Counted from the first letter of the stretch, positions 17,568-27,407 are shown. The stretch is 33,984 nt of DNA from Chrysochromulina tobinii (GCA_001275005.1 JWZX01001854.1:1-33984); one strand, 5' to 3'. The notes: generated by a model not told the origin, from the letters alone. A program made the numbers and translations.

Positions 17568-17884
17568 TGACAGTGTGTCTGCTCGGATGACGCCTGGTGC
17601 GAAACACCCCAAAGACACGTGGAATCCTTGCCGTGCAGGCAAACTTCGTGAAACTGCACCCTTTACTTCAGACGTCTAACAGCAGTAGCAACCTCTAGGG
17701 TTCCGCCTGCAAGCACGAAGAGGAAGAGAGCAAAAAAAGGAAGTCTGATTTCGTTTTTGGACGGCATCAAGTCGAAATGCATGCAAATTTCAGTCTGTTG
17801 GGACAAATGCACAACTCGCCCTTTTTGGGGAACGAGTGTGTGTCGAGAATCTGTGGAAAATCCTTTTCTCAGAGCACATTCACA
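17568..17884. other. short divergent intergenic region
   Basis: Lies between the coiled-coil gene and the spliced unknown gene. An in-frame ATG at 17777 exists for the downstream gene, but its extra 36 residues do not resemble the rest. Purine-rich AGAGCAAAAAAAGGAAG lies near 17727. I see no other gene. Confidence 0.4.
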
Positions 17885-18503
17885 ATGTCGATTCTTGAAA
17901 AAAAAAGTCTCGTCCACCTCGCCCTCGGTCCCTTCCTCGACGCCGATGACGAGGACGAGGTGGAGCTGTACATCGAGGCGCTGAAGGTGATCAAAGGCTC
18001 ATCCGAAGACGCGCACGCGTACGAAGAGCGCCTCAATCTCCTCACGTCCGAAGAGTCTTTGGCGACAGGTGTGTTGTTGAAGGCACTACGCGAGGGGGGA
18101 ATCACGCTGGAGCCAGAGCGGTGTGCTGCGGCGTTTGCGCTCGCCCTCGGCAAGACACCTCCCATCTCCTTCAAAGGTGGCACCACGGTGCGCCCGCGGG
18201 CCTCTAACGACACTCCGTGGCCTCTTACGCTCACACCGTTCTATTCGGCCATACTGCACACAGGAGCTCGCCACTTTGCTGTGCAAGAAGGAGCGTGTTG
18301 GCGCCGTAGCCGCCAGTCTGCTTGACCTCATCGAGGGGGCAGGGCTCGAAGGAGTCGTCGAGTTGCTCTTCGAGGAGCACGAATGGGTGCTCCTGGAGGC
18401 AACAACCTACTTGGGCGAGAAGGTATCTCCAGGCCGAGTTCGTGGAGCTATCTCTCTTCTCAGGGGTGAAAAATATGTCGAGCAGGTGGTCGAAGACGAA
18501 TAG
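17885..18503 (+). CDS. unknown helical protein, two exons
   Basis: Exons join(17885..18187, 18264..18503), 180 aa. Exon 1 begins MSILEKKSLVHLALGPFLDADD. Read through, it would run into a poor Arg/Ser tail and stop at 18325; exon 2 is in another frame and reads ELATLLCKKERVGAVAASLL to an acidic end (VVEDE). Splicing at ACG followed by GTGCGC and CACACAG followed by GAG joins them in phase 0. The protein is Leu/Glu-rich and all-helical in appearance, with no membrane segment. I recognise no family. Both exons have clearly better coding quality than their alternatives. Confidence 0.62.
18188..18263 (+). other. intron (76 nt, phase 0)
   Basis: Donor ACG then GTGCGC, acceptor CTGCACACAG then GAGCTC. 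An alternative GT at 18177 gives the wrong phase, so 18188 is preferred. Confidence 0.65.
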
Positions 18504-19205
18504 AAGACGAAGCGCAGACGGCAGGTTCTACTGATAACTTAGATAACTTACTGATAACTGATGACCTCCAGGGCCTTGTTCCAAAGCGTGTGGTAAGCGT
18601 GCGGAGTGGGGAGGGTTGAGCTGGTGAGCTGGTGACACTGGAATGATGGGCGACAAAACGTGTTCGAACATCGAACTGCGCCGCCGAGTTCGCTGTGCGA
18701 TTGTGCGAGTGCTATACATTCATCCTGGGCAGTGCCTACGTCATGTCTCGGTCCTCGCTCACGCCCTGTGCGTGCTTATGATGCGTGCTGCGCCATTCGA
18801 GCTGCGCTACCCTGTGGAGACGAGCGCGCCGTCGGTGCCGCGGGCGGCAAGCATAATTTGCGTTGTGTATGCGTTGTGCACGCGACCTTCACGCGACCCG
18901 GCGCGTGTGCAGGCCCCACGCGGGGAGCCATCTCTCAGATCATCTCATCCGATCCGAGGATCATTCTCGTAATCTCGATTCGTGACCGGTGCGCGGTGCC
19001 GGTGGTGCCCGGCCGCCCGCGTGGTTAGACCGGTGTCGTGTAGTTGCGCGGCTCCCCGCGCAAGCCGCAACATGGTGCCGGCTCCCGCCTCCCGGTTGTG
19101 TGCGAACGCCCAAACAGTGAATAAACGTCGGAGTGTACACTTCACACTAAAAGTCGCCCGAACGGCAGCACTCGAGGCAGCACGGTTTTCCTAACGGTTT
19201 TGAGT
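18504..19205. other. 700-bp intergenic region
   Basis: No gene seen. Three GATAACT repeats lie at 18532-18560. GATC-rich sequence (CATCTCATCCGATCCGAGG) lies near 18942-18960. The minus-strand GCP2 gene ends at 19206. Confidence 0.5.
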
Positions 19206-21998
19206 TCACGTCGCAGTTCGGCTGGAACTCGCGCCGGCTGGCGGCGCAGTACCCGCTGCGCCTTCCTGTCGGGCCTGCGCGGCAGCCGCGCTGAGGCTGG
19301 CGGCGGGGCCAATACTCGCGTGGCTCGGAGAGGCCCAGTATGAGTTGTAGTCGAGGCGCGCACACAGGTGGTTGAGGTTCCACTCGCGCTGCGACTGGCG
19401 GCGCAGCTCGTCGAGGAGTTGCTTGAGCTCCTCGTCAAACTTGGCCGCGAGCTTGACGACGTTCTGGTGGTACCGCATGTCGTCGACGGTCGCGGTGACG
19501 GTCGACGAGAGCTCGCGCAGCCACGTGCGGCGCGCCGCGCCGCACGGCGGGCGTGGGCTCGCGGCGAGATGGTGTGCCACGTCGCTCATGACGATGCGCG
19601 TCTGGTCAGCGAAGATGACGCAGATTGTGAGCAGCTTGGCGAGCAGCTTGAGCAGCACGGCGTCGCGCAGCATGCACTGGCGAAGCGACACGTCGAGGAA
19701 CTCGCCGTGGTGCGTGAGCAGCGTATCCAGCGAGCGCGCGGCGCGCAGCTTCTGCTGGAGCATGTGCCAGTTCGGTTCGAGCACCTCAAACATCATGTAG
19801 TGCTGCATGTTGAAGAGGAAGTGGAGCATTCGTTGGCGCAGTCCAAACGAGGCTGTGAAGGCAGCCGCGGTGCCTACGAGCTGCTTGGGCTCCTGCTGCG
19901 AGAGCCAGCTGGCCGAGAGCTGGCGCTCCACGTGCTTGCAGTGGAAGAGGTGACGGAAGAGAAGCTGGTACTTAGTGAGTGCGTGCTTCGAGAGCAGCAG
20001 CGAGAGTGGCCAGCCGACCGCGTAGTCGAACGTGAAGGCATCCAGGCCGGGCGTGCGCGAGGCAGCCTGCGGCGGCGGCGGCGCGGTGCTCTTGGACGCG
20101 TTGATGATGCGCAGCAGTTGGTTGGTCAAGTTGTACGGGAGCAGGTCGCACGTGAGCGAGTCGCGGTATGGGTCTGCCACTGCGGACTGCCGGAGCGCGA
20201 GCTCCAGTTTGGACTGCAGGCGTGCGCGCGAGATGTCGCCCACGGGCTTCGTGAGCTCGTCCTCGGCCGAGTCGAGGAAGTGGACGAAAAAGTCGCCCTG
20301 GTCGAGCAGGAAATAGTGCTTGACGCTCGCGAGCCGTTCGAGCAGCGCATGCTCGCCCATGAGCAACGCCACCAGCTGGGAAGTCGCCCACTCACTCGCA
20401 GCCTTGAGCCGCGTGGCAAGAGCGCGCTCCTCGAGAGGGAAGGCGGAAGCCGCCGCGCCGCCGCTGCCGCCGCCGCCGGGGGAGAGGCCCCGGCCGCCCG
20501 CGCCCACGCCCGCGTCGCCAGGCTCCGGCAGCCGTTTGCCGCACTCGCGGATGACATGCAAGGACTTGCCTGTAGTCAGGATCATGGCGGCATGCTCCTC
20601 GAGGAACGCGGGCACCTGCGCGGGCGCGAGCGTGAAGCGTCGCTGCCAATACTGGCAGTTGAAGTCGGTCGTCAGGTCGTCACGCGCCTCCTCGGGCCGC
20701 TCAACCACCATGAACTCGCCGAACGGGTCCCGGCACTGCCCTTGATGTACCCAGAGTGCGAGCATCTCGAGGAAGGGCGCGGCGGTGCGATCCAGCATGT
20801 ATTGGAGAAGCTCGGCGCCCTCGACATCGCCGGCAAGGGTCTGGCGCTGCGCGTGAAGCGCTCGCAACAGCGCGCCTCCCCGCGTGTGCCCGATGGCCTC
20901 GACGAGCGCATCCAGCGTGGCGAGCGAGCGGCCGGCGGGCTGCACGAAGTAGCAGAGCTGCTGTAGCGAGAGCCCGCGCGTTCGCTGGTGCTGCTCGAGC
21001 TGCGCGACGCCGACCATGTGCTCCTGCAGGCACGAGCGGAGCGCGGCGCAGAAGGCGTGCAGCACCTGCCCCGACTCGAGCGAGACGGAGCGAGCATGCA
21101 CGTAACGGCTCAGCGCGAGGTACCTCTCTCCTAATGGCAGCAGCTGCAGGGCCAGCTCGCGCAGCGAGGGGTCGAGACCGCCGCCGCCCGCGCCGCCCGC
21201 GCCGCTCACGCCGCTGCCGCTCTTGGTGGATGCGGGCGCGGGCGCGGCTGGCAGCGCAAAGCGGACGCGCGCCATCGCCGCGGCGTGCGAGGAGCGTGAG
21301 CTTGACAGCCCATGGTCGTCGAGTGAAGCCGACGCGGTCTGTGCTGCGGCCGTAGCCGCCCGCACGTACCGCCCTTCGACACCCACGAGCACGCAGAGCA
21401 AGTCGGTCACGAGGACCTCCTCCTGCTGCGCTACCGGCAGCGCTGCGAGCGAGCTGCTCCCATACTCGTTGCCGCCTGTGGCGCCTGCAAGCTGCTCGCG
21501 CACACCAGCAGCGAGATAGCCACCACTCAAGTATGGCCGGCTGAGCAGCCAGCCACTCTCCCAGCTCACGGCTGGCAACTGCGGCAGCGCGAATGCGCGC
21601 GGCGGCGCGGGCAGCAGCCCCTCGGACGTCGGAGGGCGAGTTGGCGCGCCAAAGTTGCTGGACATCGCTACCGCAGCAGTCGAACCAGCCGTGGCTGACG
21701 TGCCAGCGGCGTCGGTGCGCAGCATCTGCAGCACTGCCTTCTCGTCGGAAATGCGCTGGAGGAAGATGGTTAGCCGGTCGAGATCGCGAACGCCTTTGGC
21801 ACGGAGATCGTCGTGCAGTGCGGCGAAGCGTGCGCCGTCTGTGGCGCGTTCCTGCACCCGGGTCTTGGCGTGTTGAGCGATGTGGTGCGAAGTCGGCGCT
21901 GCAGAGACGTTGCCGCGTAATAGTGCGACGAGTGGTTCGGGGGGGGCGCTGATGCCCGATTGCTCGAGCGCACGCAGCACAATGCTGTGCAGGTCCAT
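19206..21998 (-). CDS. GCP2: gamma-tubulin complex component 2 (Spc97/Spc98 family)
   Basis: 930 aa in one exon, ATG at 21998, close to the usual GCP2 length. GCP2 and GCP3 form the core of the gamma-tubulin small complex that nucleates microtubules at centrosomes or basal bodies. Visible: the N-terminal gamma-tubulin-complex region (QEEVLVTDLLCVLVGVEGRYV; LSRYVHARSV; LQQLCYFVQPAGRSLATLDAL), and GEFMVVE followed by YWQRRFTL. The helical C-terminal half carries HYFLLDQGDFFVHFLDSAE, FTFDYAVGWPLSLLLS, the FRHLFHCKHVERQL segment and HYMMFEVLEPNWH. These are classic family blocks and match GCP2 better than GCP3. Low-complexity Gly/Ser/Ala insertions (for example near 20450-20530) are expanded. The long open frames on the other strand are shadows caused by GC bias. 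Confidence 0.93.
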   Translation of the reverse strand: MDLHSIVLRALEQSGISAPPEPLVALLRGNVSAAPTSHHIAQHAKTRVQERATDGARFAALHDDLRAKGVRDLDRLTIFLQRISDEKAVLQMLRTDAAGTSATAGSTAAVAMSSNFGAPTRPPTSEGLLPAPPRAFALPQLPAVSWESGWLLSRPYLSGGYLAAGVREQLAGATGGNEYGSSSLAALPVAQQEEVLVTDLLCVLVGVEGRYVRAATAAAQTASASLDDHGLSSSRSSHAAAMARVRFALPAAPAPASTKSGSGVSGAGGAGGGGLDPSLRELALQLLPLGERYLALSRYVHARSVSLESGQVLHAFCAALRSCLQEHMVGVAQLEQHQRTRGLSLQQLCYFVQPAGRSLATLDALVEAIGHTRGGALLRALHAQRQTLAGDVEGAELLQYMLDRTAAPFLEMLALWVHQGQCRDPFGEFMVVERPEEARDDLTTDFNCQYWQRRFTLAPAQVPAFLEEHAAMILTTGKSLHVIRECGKRLPEPGDAGVGAGGRGLSPGGGGSGGAAASAFPLEERALATRLKAASEWATSQLVALLMGEHALLERLASVKHYFLLDQGDFFVHFLDSAEDELTKPVGDISRARLQSKLELALRQSAVADPYRDSLTCDLLPYNLTNQLLRIINASKSTAPPPPQAASRTPGLDAFTFDYAVGWPLSLLLSKHALTKYQLLFRHLFHCKHVERQLSASWLSQQEPKQLVGTAAAFTASFGLRQRMLHFLFNMQHYMMFEVLEPNWHMLQQKLRAARSLDTLLTHHGEFLDVSLRQCMLRDAVLLKLLAKLLTICVIFADQTRIVMSDVAHHLAASPRPPCGAARRTWLRELSSTVTATVDDMRYHQNVVKLAAKFDEELKQLLDELRRQSQREWNLNHLCARLDYNSYWASPSHASIGPAASLSAAAAQARQEGAAGTAPPAGASSSRTAT

Positions 21999-22354
21999 GT
22001 CTGACTTTTGCGACCACGAGTTCGGCGCGAAGCTCTACAAAACGCGGAAACTCTTCACGTGAAGTTATGTCAAGTCAAGTCAAGTCAAGTCAAGTCCATC
22101 GACTCCCATCCTCCCCTGCAGGCTTGTCTGTTGTTTCCAGATGCGACTTGACAAACTTGTTCAACACAACGCGTTATTCCTGCTCCCCAATGTCACGCGC
22201 TGGCCGCAGCTCCACAGTGCGCTCCTTGCAAGGTGGGGCCGCATCATCACAATGTTAATCCGGGGGAAGCCTCGCTTTGAATGACTGGGTACCCCCCTCG
22301 CGGCCACGTGTGCTGCTGCCGTTACGGGCGTTGGGGCGTCTCGTTGTACTTCCC
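21999..22354. other. intergenic region with pentanucleotide repeat
   Basis: A GTCAA pentamer repeats about five times at 22070-22096, just upstream of GCP2. No gene is seen. Confidence 0.6.
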
Positions 22355-24026
22355 TTATGCAACTAATGTTAATCTCAACAGCCGCGTGTGCGTTGATGCC
22401 ATCATCGCTGCGGCTCCCTGCACCGCGACTTCCTCAACAACCCATCCGTGCTGCCTAGCGATCGCCACAAAGGCCTGCGCGCGATCCAAGCGCGCCGTGA
22501 CGGTGAGGAGGACCAGCGGCGGCGGCGCATCGGCGAGCTCAGTGCGACCCACCGCGGCGAGCGCGCACAGCGTCGCGCACAAGGGCTCGAAGAGGCCGCG
22601 CCAAAACACACAGTCGGCGGCCAAGATCACGTCGAACGGCGCGCCGTCTCTGATGTCCGGCGGCAGGGGCTGCATCCAGTCGAGCGCCACCGCCTGCACA
22701 GCGCGCGCTGCACCATTGAGTTGGATCGTCGCATGCAGACGATGCAGATTCTCATCGAGATCCGTCAAGATCACCTCGCGTGCCCCCAGGGTCCATAAAG
22801 CGAGTCCAGGCACGCCGCTGCCCGCGCCGAGCTCGATGACCCTCGACGCGCCATTCAGCACGTGCTCCGTCACAGTGGGCTCGTGCAAGTAGGTGGCGAG
22901 AAGGTGAGCGCCTGGCCACACCCGCGCCGCCGTCGTCTCGGGCGCCACCTCCCCCGCCGCATCGAGCCGCCGCGCCTGGCTCGAGTCCGTGCTCTGCGTT
23001 GGCTCTCGGAGGACGCGAATGAATCGCCCACCGGCGCAGCAAAAGCCCGGATGCGGCTCGTCGGCGTAGGGATTCTCGTACCGCCAAGGCAGCGGCAGCG
23101 CGCTTGGGCGAGCGCCGTCCTGAGCGTCGGCGTCGAGCCCGGCGAACCCGGCCGTCTCCAGCACCACATGGCACGCCACGCCGGTATGCATGTCGCATGC
23201 ACGGGCGACAAGCCGCTCGGTGCTCAGGCCCACCTCGAGTCGAACCTGCGCCAGGCCACGCGGCCTTAGATCCTCGAGGGACAGCCGCAGCGCCGAGTTG
23301 AGCGTCCTGCAGCCGGATGCAGTTACGCGGACGCCCGAGGAGCAGCTCGAGGATCAGCATATCTGCGCCGTGAGAACTGCTCGTAAGCAGCACCTCGCCA
23401 TAGGCTGGCAGCGAAGAGCCACGAGGCACCACTACGAGCGCCGTGCCGTCCGCGCAACGTACGCTGACGTCGAGTAGTCGTTGCCCTGAGGCGTCGCTGA
23501 GCGCCCACGGTGGCCGATCGGCCTGCTCGGAGCCATTGTCATCTGCGAGCCCGTCGGCGGCTGCAGCGAGACCCAGAATGCACTTAGCTGCTCGGGCGAC
23601 ATCCTGCGGATCAACAACACTGGCACGGCTCACTGCCAGTGGCCCACCGCCCTTTGTCCGATGACCACGTTGGATCGCGAGAAGAATCGACAGACTCGCG
23701 TCCCGACGGAATGACGTCATCTCCAGCGCGTGCGATGGGGGCAAGACGCGTGCGAGTGTCGTCGCATCCAAGGTGGGATGCAAGATCGCCAGGAGCTTGC
23801 CAGTTCCCAACACATTGAGACTGCTCGCAATTGTCGACAAGCGCGGCGGAAGGCAATGTGTGCAGGAAACCGTGTCGATGACAATCGTGCGAGCGCGCAC
23901 ATCGGGCGCCAGTGCCGTGAGAAGATCATGGTCGGCTCCGCCATCGTCATGGTCGGTCTCGCCATCGTCGGCCATGGATTCATTCATGCTGTTCTTGTGT
24001 GAAAAGGCTGTGCAAAGTCGACGCAT
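22355..24026 (-). CDS. fusion: Hsp70 substrate-binding-domain-like region plus METTL21-like methyltransferase; frame break or intron
   Basis: First frame, 24026 to about 23289: acidic start, then a possible degenerate Hsp70 substrate-domain segment (residues about 48-120), then a clearer one (QRLLDVSVRC, ALVVVPRGSSLPAYGEVL, LELLLGRP), which matches the Hsp70 pattern LLDVTPLSL / VLIPRNTTIPT / V-x-QGER. The second frame continues the same domain (LRLSLEDLRPRGLAQVRLEV, as in LSGIPPAPRGVPQIEV) and then a class I methyltransferase of the METTL21/Methyltransf_16 type: VIELGAGSGVPGLAL (motif I), VILTDLDENL, FDVILAADCVFW, stop at 22355. The frames meet at about 23289-23294 by a one-base shift. Alternatively a 148-nt intron (23246-23393) joins them in phase 0, giving 507 aa but removing half of the Hsp70-like domain. 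No Hsp70 ATPase domain is present. An alternative start is 23987. Confidence 0.6.
23246..23393 (-). other. candidate intron (148 nt, phase 0) in the fusion gene
   Basis: On the minus strand, donor GCGAG then GTGCTG, acceptor CTGGCGCAG then GTTCGA. It restores a single frame, but its interior still looks like Hsp70 domain coding sequence. It may therefore be exonic sequence turned into an intron, or not an intron. Confidence 0.4.
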
Positions 24027-24280
24027 TAGGTTGAGCTCAGGATTAGGTATTGAGGAGGGGCGTGTATCGACCTATCGACGTGTTGACAGTTCAGCGGCGT
24101 GGCGAGCGAGAGCGCCGTGCCGTACAGCCGTGCCGGTCGTTTTTGGGTCGTTTTTGGGGCGGAGTTCCCCATACATTTTCATCCCCATACATTTTCAGCC
24201 ACTGTTGCTACACTGTTGCAGCGTTGACCAGACCCACATTCCTCTCACACACACACAGCACACATCAAAAGATCGAAAAG

Positions 24281-24406
24281 ATGTTCGAGCAAGAGATCGA
24301 GGTGGAGGACATCAACGCAAGTGATTCCAAAAGGGGCGGTCCTCGACCCACAAACCCTAACAAACCCAAGTACCCCCGCTTAACCCCTGCCCATGTTGGC
24401 CCATAA
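24281..24406 (+). CDS. small open frame (41 aa), doubtful
   Basis: An ATG in a good context (AAAAGATGTTC) follows a CACACACA run. It reads MFEQEIEVEDINASDSKRGG, then a Pro/Asn/Lys stretch, and stops. The first 17 residues look coding; the rest does not. It could be a first exon with a GCAAGT donor at 24318, but no second exon fits before the next gene. Confidence 0.22.
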   Translation: MFEQEIEVEDINASDSKRGGPRPTNPNKPKYPRLTPAHVGP

Positions 24407-24551
24407 ATGGTTGGCCCGGCGCCCTGCTTGATCCTCGAGTCTGGCCTGGGTGGCTGTAGAGTGCCGTCTTGAGAAAATGAAGTAGCAAAGAACCTGTGTG
24501 GGCCTGTGTGGGGACGTCTTTCGCTCTTCGGCGTGGAAATCATGAGAAGAG

Positions 24552-26141
24552 CTAGAACAGAGTGCCTCCGAAGTCAGGCGGAGGAGGGGCCCGAGGAGGG
24601 GGGTTGCCTCCAAAGTCAGGCGGAGGCCGTGATCTAGGGGCTGACTCAGCGTTCGAAGCTGTGGTGAATGCTGCTGTGGCCGTAGATGTCATCAGACGGG
24701 AAGACGGGCTTGCCCATGGTGCAGATAATTGCCGCGGAGTTGCCATTTCAACTGCCACTGCGCGCTGTTGGAACGGCGACATGTTGACGAAGAAATCGAT
24801 GAAGGCGTTTCCCGATGAGGGCTCTTGAATCGGTTCGGAAGTCGGCTGCTGTGGCGGTGGGCTGCTCAGAAGGCTGCTCAAGTTTATGGAGGATGGTGAG
24901 TCAGACGCGGCCTCCACCTCGGGCTCCGCCTCGTCCTCGTCCTCGGGTTTCGCCTCGGCAGCCTCCCAATTCTCAAATCTCGCCTCGGCAGGAGCCTCTC
25001 GAGGGAGCTCCTCCTCCGCCTCGTCCTCGTCCTCCGCCGCGGCCTGCTGCATGGCGGCGTGCTGAGCGCTCAGCAGAGCGGCCTCCTCCGTCGGCTCGAG
25101 GCGGCGTATCACGGGCTGCTCCACGGCCATATTCGGCGTTTCTATGGGCTGATTAGGCTGATTATTAGGAAGCCTTGCCTCGGACTCCTTCTTCATCTGC
25201 TCCGCCTCGGACTCCTTCATCTCCTCCTCAGCCTCCTCAGCCTCCTCAGCTTCCTCGGCCTCCTCAGCCTCCTCAGCCTCCTCAGCCTCCTCAGCCTCCT
25301 CCTCCTCCCCAGTCAACCGGAAAACCGGAGCTGGCTCTGCAGCCGGCTTCGCAGCTGGATCGCCGTCTTCATCTGCCTCACGTCCGCCGCTGGGCAACGA
25401 GCTGGGCGCGAGCGCCGCCAGTAGCTCCCGCGTCTCTAGGAGCAGCGCTCCCTGACGCGCCACCTCATTCTCTAAGCTCTCGCGCGTGCGACACTCCGTC
25501 TGAAGGGCCTCGCTCATGCGCTCAAGCGCCGTATCAAGCGCCTCGCGCAACTCGGCTACCTCGGCGTGCAGCTGCGCCTCACTCGGCCTGTGCGCCGCCG
25601 AGGGCCTCTCCGTGAACGCAGGCGGCGGTCCCTCGGACGCAGGCGGTGTCGTGAGCCAGCTCGGTCTGAACTGTTCTTCAGGCTTCATTTCGGGCGGCGT
25701 CACGAGCCAGCTTGGTCTCTTCGATTCGTGCGCTTCAGACAGCGCCCACGATAGCCAGCTTGGTGTTGACTGTCCGCTCGGTGTCGATCCAGCCGCATCG
25801 CTCAGAGTCGATCTCGATGGTGCGGAAACATATGAGCCCTGTGTTGACCCACGTGACAGCATGCCTCTTTCAATCGTTGACACGTTTGCTGTCGACAATG
25901 CTGAGCAAACAGACACAGTGAGATCCTCATCCGCCGCGTCAAACTCCAGGTCGGCGTCGGGCGTCCAGGTCGTCGTCGGCGGTTCCACCGCCTGCGTGGT
26001 CACTTCAATGGCCTTCACCTCCGCCTTGGCAATCCTCAACGCTTGGCTCTTTACTTTGGCAATCAGCGAGGCCGTGGTGTCATCGTGGCGTGCAGCTGCA
26101 CCGGGGTCGATGCGGATGACTTCTTCGAATTCCGCCTGCAT
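24552..26141 (-). CDS. disordered, acidic coiled-coil protein with PSWL motifs, unknown
   Basis: 529 aa from the ATG at 26141. The frame is open upstream to 26237 without an ATG, so a spliced 5' exon is possible. The order is: helical N-terminus with EVIRIDPGAAARHDD; Ser/Thr-rich region; three PSWL-x-TPP-like motifs (residues 127, 143, 160); coiled coil (about 188-245); Glu-Glu-Ala tract (278-308); acidic region; IDFFVNMSPFQQRAV helix; and a Pro-rich tail with two PPPDFGG motifs ending in GTLF. The regularly spaced short motifs suggest a scaffold binding repeated partners. I recognise no family. It converges on the small frame at 24281. Confidence 0.6.
   Translation of the reverse strand: MQAEFEEVIRIDPGAAARHDDTTASLIAKVKSQALRIAKAEVKAIEVTTQAVEPPTTTWTPDADLEFDAADEDLTVSVCSALSTANVSTIERGMLSRGSTQGSYVSAPSRSTLSDAAGSTPSGQSTPSWLSWALSEAHESKRPSWLVTPPEMKPEEQFRPSWLTTPPASEGPPPAFTERPSAAHRPSEAQLHAEVAELREALDTALERMSEALQTECRTRESLENEVARQGALLLETRELLAALAPSSLPSGGREADEDGDPAAKPAAEPAPVFRLTGEEEEAEEAEEAEEAEEAEEAEEAEEAEEEMKESEAEQMKKESEARLPNNQPNQPIETPNMAVEQPVIRRLEPTEEAALLSAQHAAMQQAAAEDEDEAEEELPREAPAEARFENWEAAEAKPEDEDEAEPEVEAASDSPSSINLSSLLSSPPPQQPTSEPIQEPSSGNAFIDFFVNMSPFQQRAVAVEMATPRQLSAPWASPSSRLMTSTATAAFTTASNAESAPRSRPPPDFGGNPPPRAPPPPDFGGTLF
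25221..25310 (-). repeat. 9-bp tandem repeat coding for Glu-Glu-Ala
   Basis: CCTCCTCAG-type units in a run on the plus strand, part of the acidic coiled-coil gene on the minus strand. Confidence 0.9.
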
Positions 26142-26391
26142 ATCGCGCTTCCAGCGAGCCGAGACACACCTGACCCATTTGTCCACCGCGTCGACCGTCG
26201 CGCGGACCCGCAATTGCAAGGCACAACTCAAACACACCGCACCGATTTAGGAATTAAATGTGTCTCGACAATAATTGATTGTGCATGCAGCCTAGCAATG
26301 CGAGCAAACGCGCGGGGACACGCTATGGCGCACACAGTGTGATGGTCTGCTACACGCAACTAACTCGCAACACGGAACCCAGCCAGTTTCC

Positions 26392-27303
26392 TTACCCGAC
26401 CCGCTTTTCAGCATCAAAGATCTGCTTCAGTTCGTCGACCGGCGTGCGCCGCATGCGCCGCCAATCACGCACACATAGGCCGATATTGTAGCCCGCGTGC
26501 GCAAAGACTGGTGCTGCGAGCCGCCCACTCATCGTGTAGAGTAGTCCGTACAAGAGGCCGTAACCGGCCGTGGTGCGGAACCACCTACCCTTCTCGTCAC
26601 CAGCCATACCGTCGAACTCGGTGTGCACGAGACCAAAGAGCGATGAGGCGGCAACAAGGGCCAGCAACTCGCCGACGGCGTCGCCGACGGCGTGCGCGGG
26701 TAGTGATTCGGCCAAGGAGCCGGCCGACACCAGTGACGAAACCAGCATGCGCGCACCAGATTGGATCAACCCTCGATAGTACAGCTCCTCCGCCAGAGCG
26801 ATGGCGAGCTGCCAGAGGATGATGGCACAGATTGCTGGCACGGTTCGCGACTCGCCTCCTGAAATTTGCCACAAAGGCCTCATTTGTTCCGCCTCGGCTG
26901 CGCCGTACGCGAGCGCCTCCGTGCCATGGCTTTCGTAAAGGCCTCCACGGTAGAGGACAAGCACTGCGACTCCCAGGCCGAGCAGCGCCTCAGCTCCCAG
27001 GACTCCGTACGGCGCCTCTTGGCGTGTGAGTAGATTGGGCACTGAGGGTCCACCGATCGGTGCGAGGAGCACGCTGATGCCAAGGGCGGCCACACCAATG
27101 TACATGCCCTGCACCGCCAAGTTGGATACGAGGCTGCTGATTCCGATCCCCGCGCCTGAGTCGACCTCGATCGAGTCGAGGGTATTGTTTATCACGCTGA
27201 GGAATAGGGGTAGCGAGCGAGCCCTGAAACAGTTGTCGGAGACGTGCAGGGAAAGAGCGGTCAGCAGCGGTGCTCGCATGGAAATGGGTTGTGAAAAAAA
27301 CAT
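26392..27303 (-). CDS. CPBP-family intramembrane metalloprotease
   Basis: 303 aa from the ATG at 27303 (another at 27279). CPBP proteins (Rce1/CAAX-protease relatives) are multi-helix membrane proteases with a glutamate/histidine active site. Visible motifs: EELYYRG (Glu172, Glu173, Arg177), FGLVH (His227) and FAHAGYN (His269, Asn273), in the normal order and spacing. Several hydrophobic helices are present (residues about 63-85, 101-118, 156-171, 211-226, 247-270). Plant and algal relatives often sit in plastid membranes, but the N-terminus here (MRAPLLTALSLHVS) gives no clear targeting signal. Substrate unknown. It is divergent from the 27408 gene at about 105 bp. Confidence 0.87.
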   Translation of the reverse strand: MFFSQPISMRAPLLTALSLHVSDNCFRARSLPLFLSVINNTLDSIEVDSGAGIGISSLVSNLAVQGMYIGVAALGISVLLAPIGGPSVPNLLTRQEAPYGVLGAEALLGLGVAVLVLYRGGLYESHGTEALAYGAAEAEQMRPLWQISGGESRTVPAICAIILWQLAIALAEELYYRGLIQSGARMLVSSLVSAGSLAESLPAHAVGDAVGELLALVAASSLFGLVHTEFDGMAGDEKGRWFRTTAGYGLLYGLLYTMSGRLAAPVFAHAGYNIGLCVRDWRRMRRTPVDELKQIFDAEKRVG

Positions 27304-27407
27304 CACTGAGCGTACTGTAGATTTACCCGTGACCACAAGGCATCACATTTAGTATATTGAAGTGCGGAGCGGAGGACGGAAGAGGACTGACGAGATTTTG
27401 CGACAAA

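Noticed and set aside
16966-17679. plus-strand frame with a hydrophobic, membrane-like segment
   Set aside because: Gly-Ser run is the reverse of the Glu-Pro tract; the opposite strand has regular coiled-coil repeats and better coding quality.
19368-20966. 532-codon plus-strand open frame
   Set aside because: Antisense shadow of GCP2; Arg/Glu/Val-rich without domains, while the minus strand matches a well-known family.
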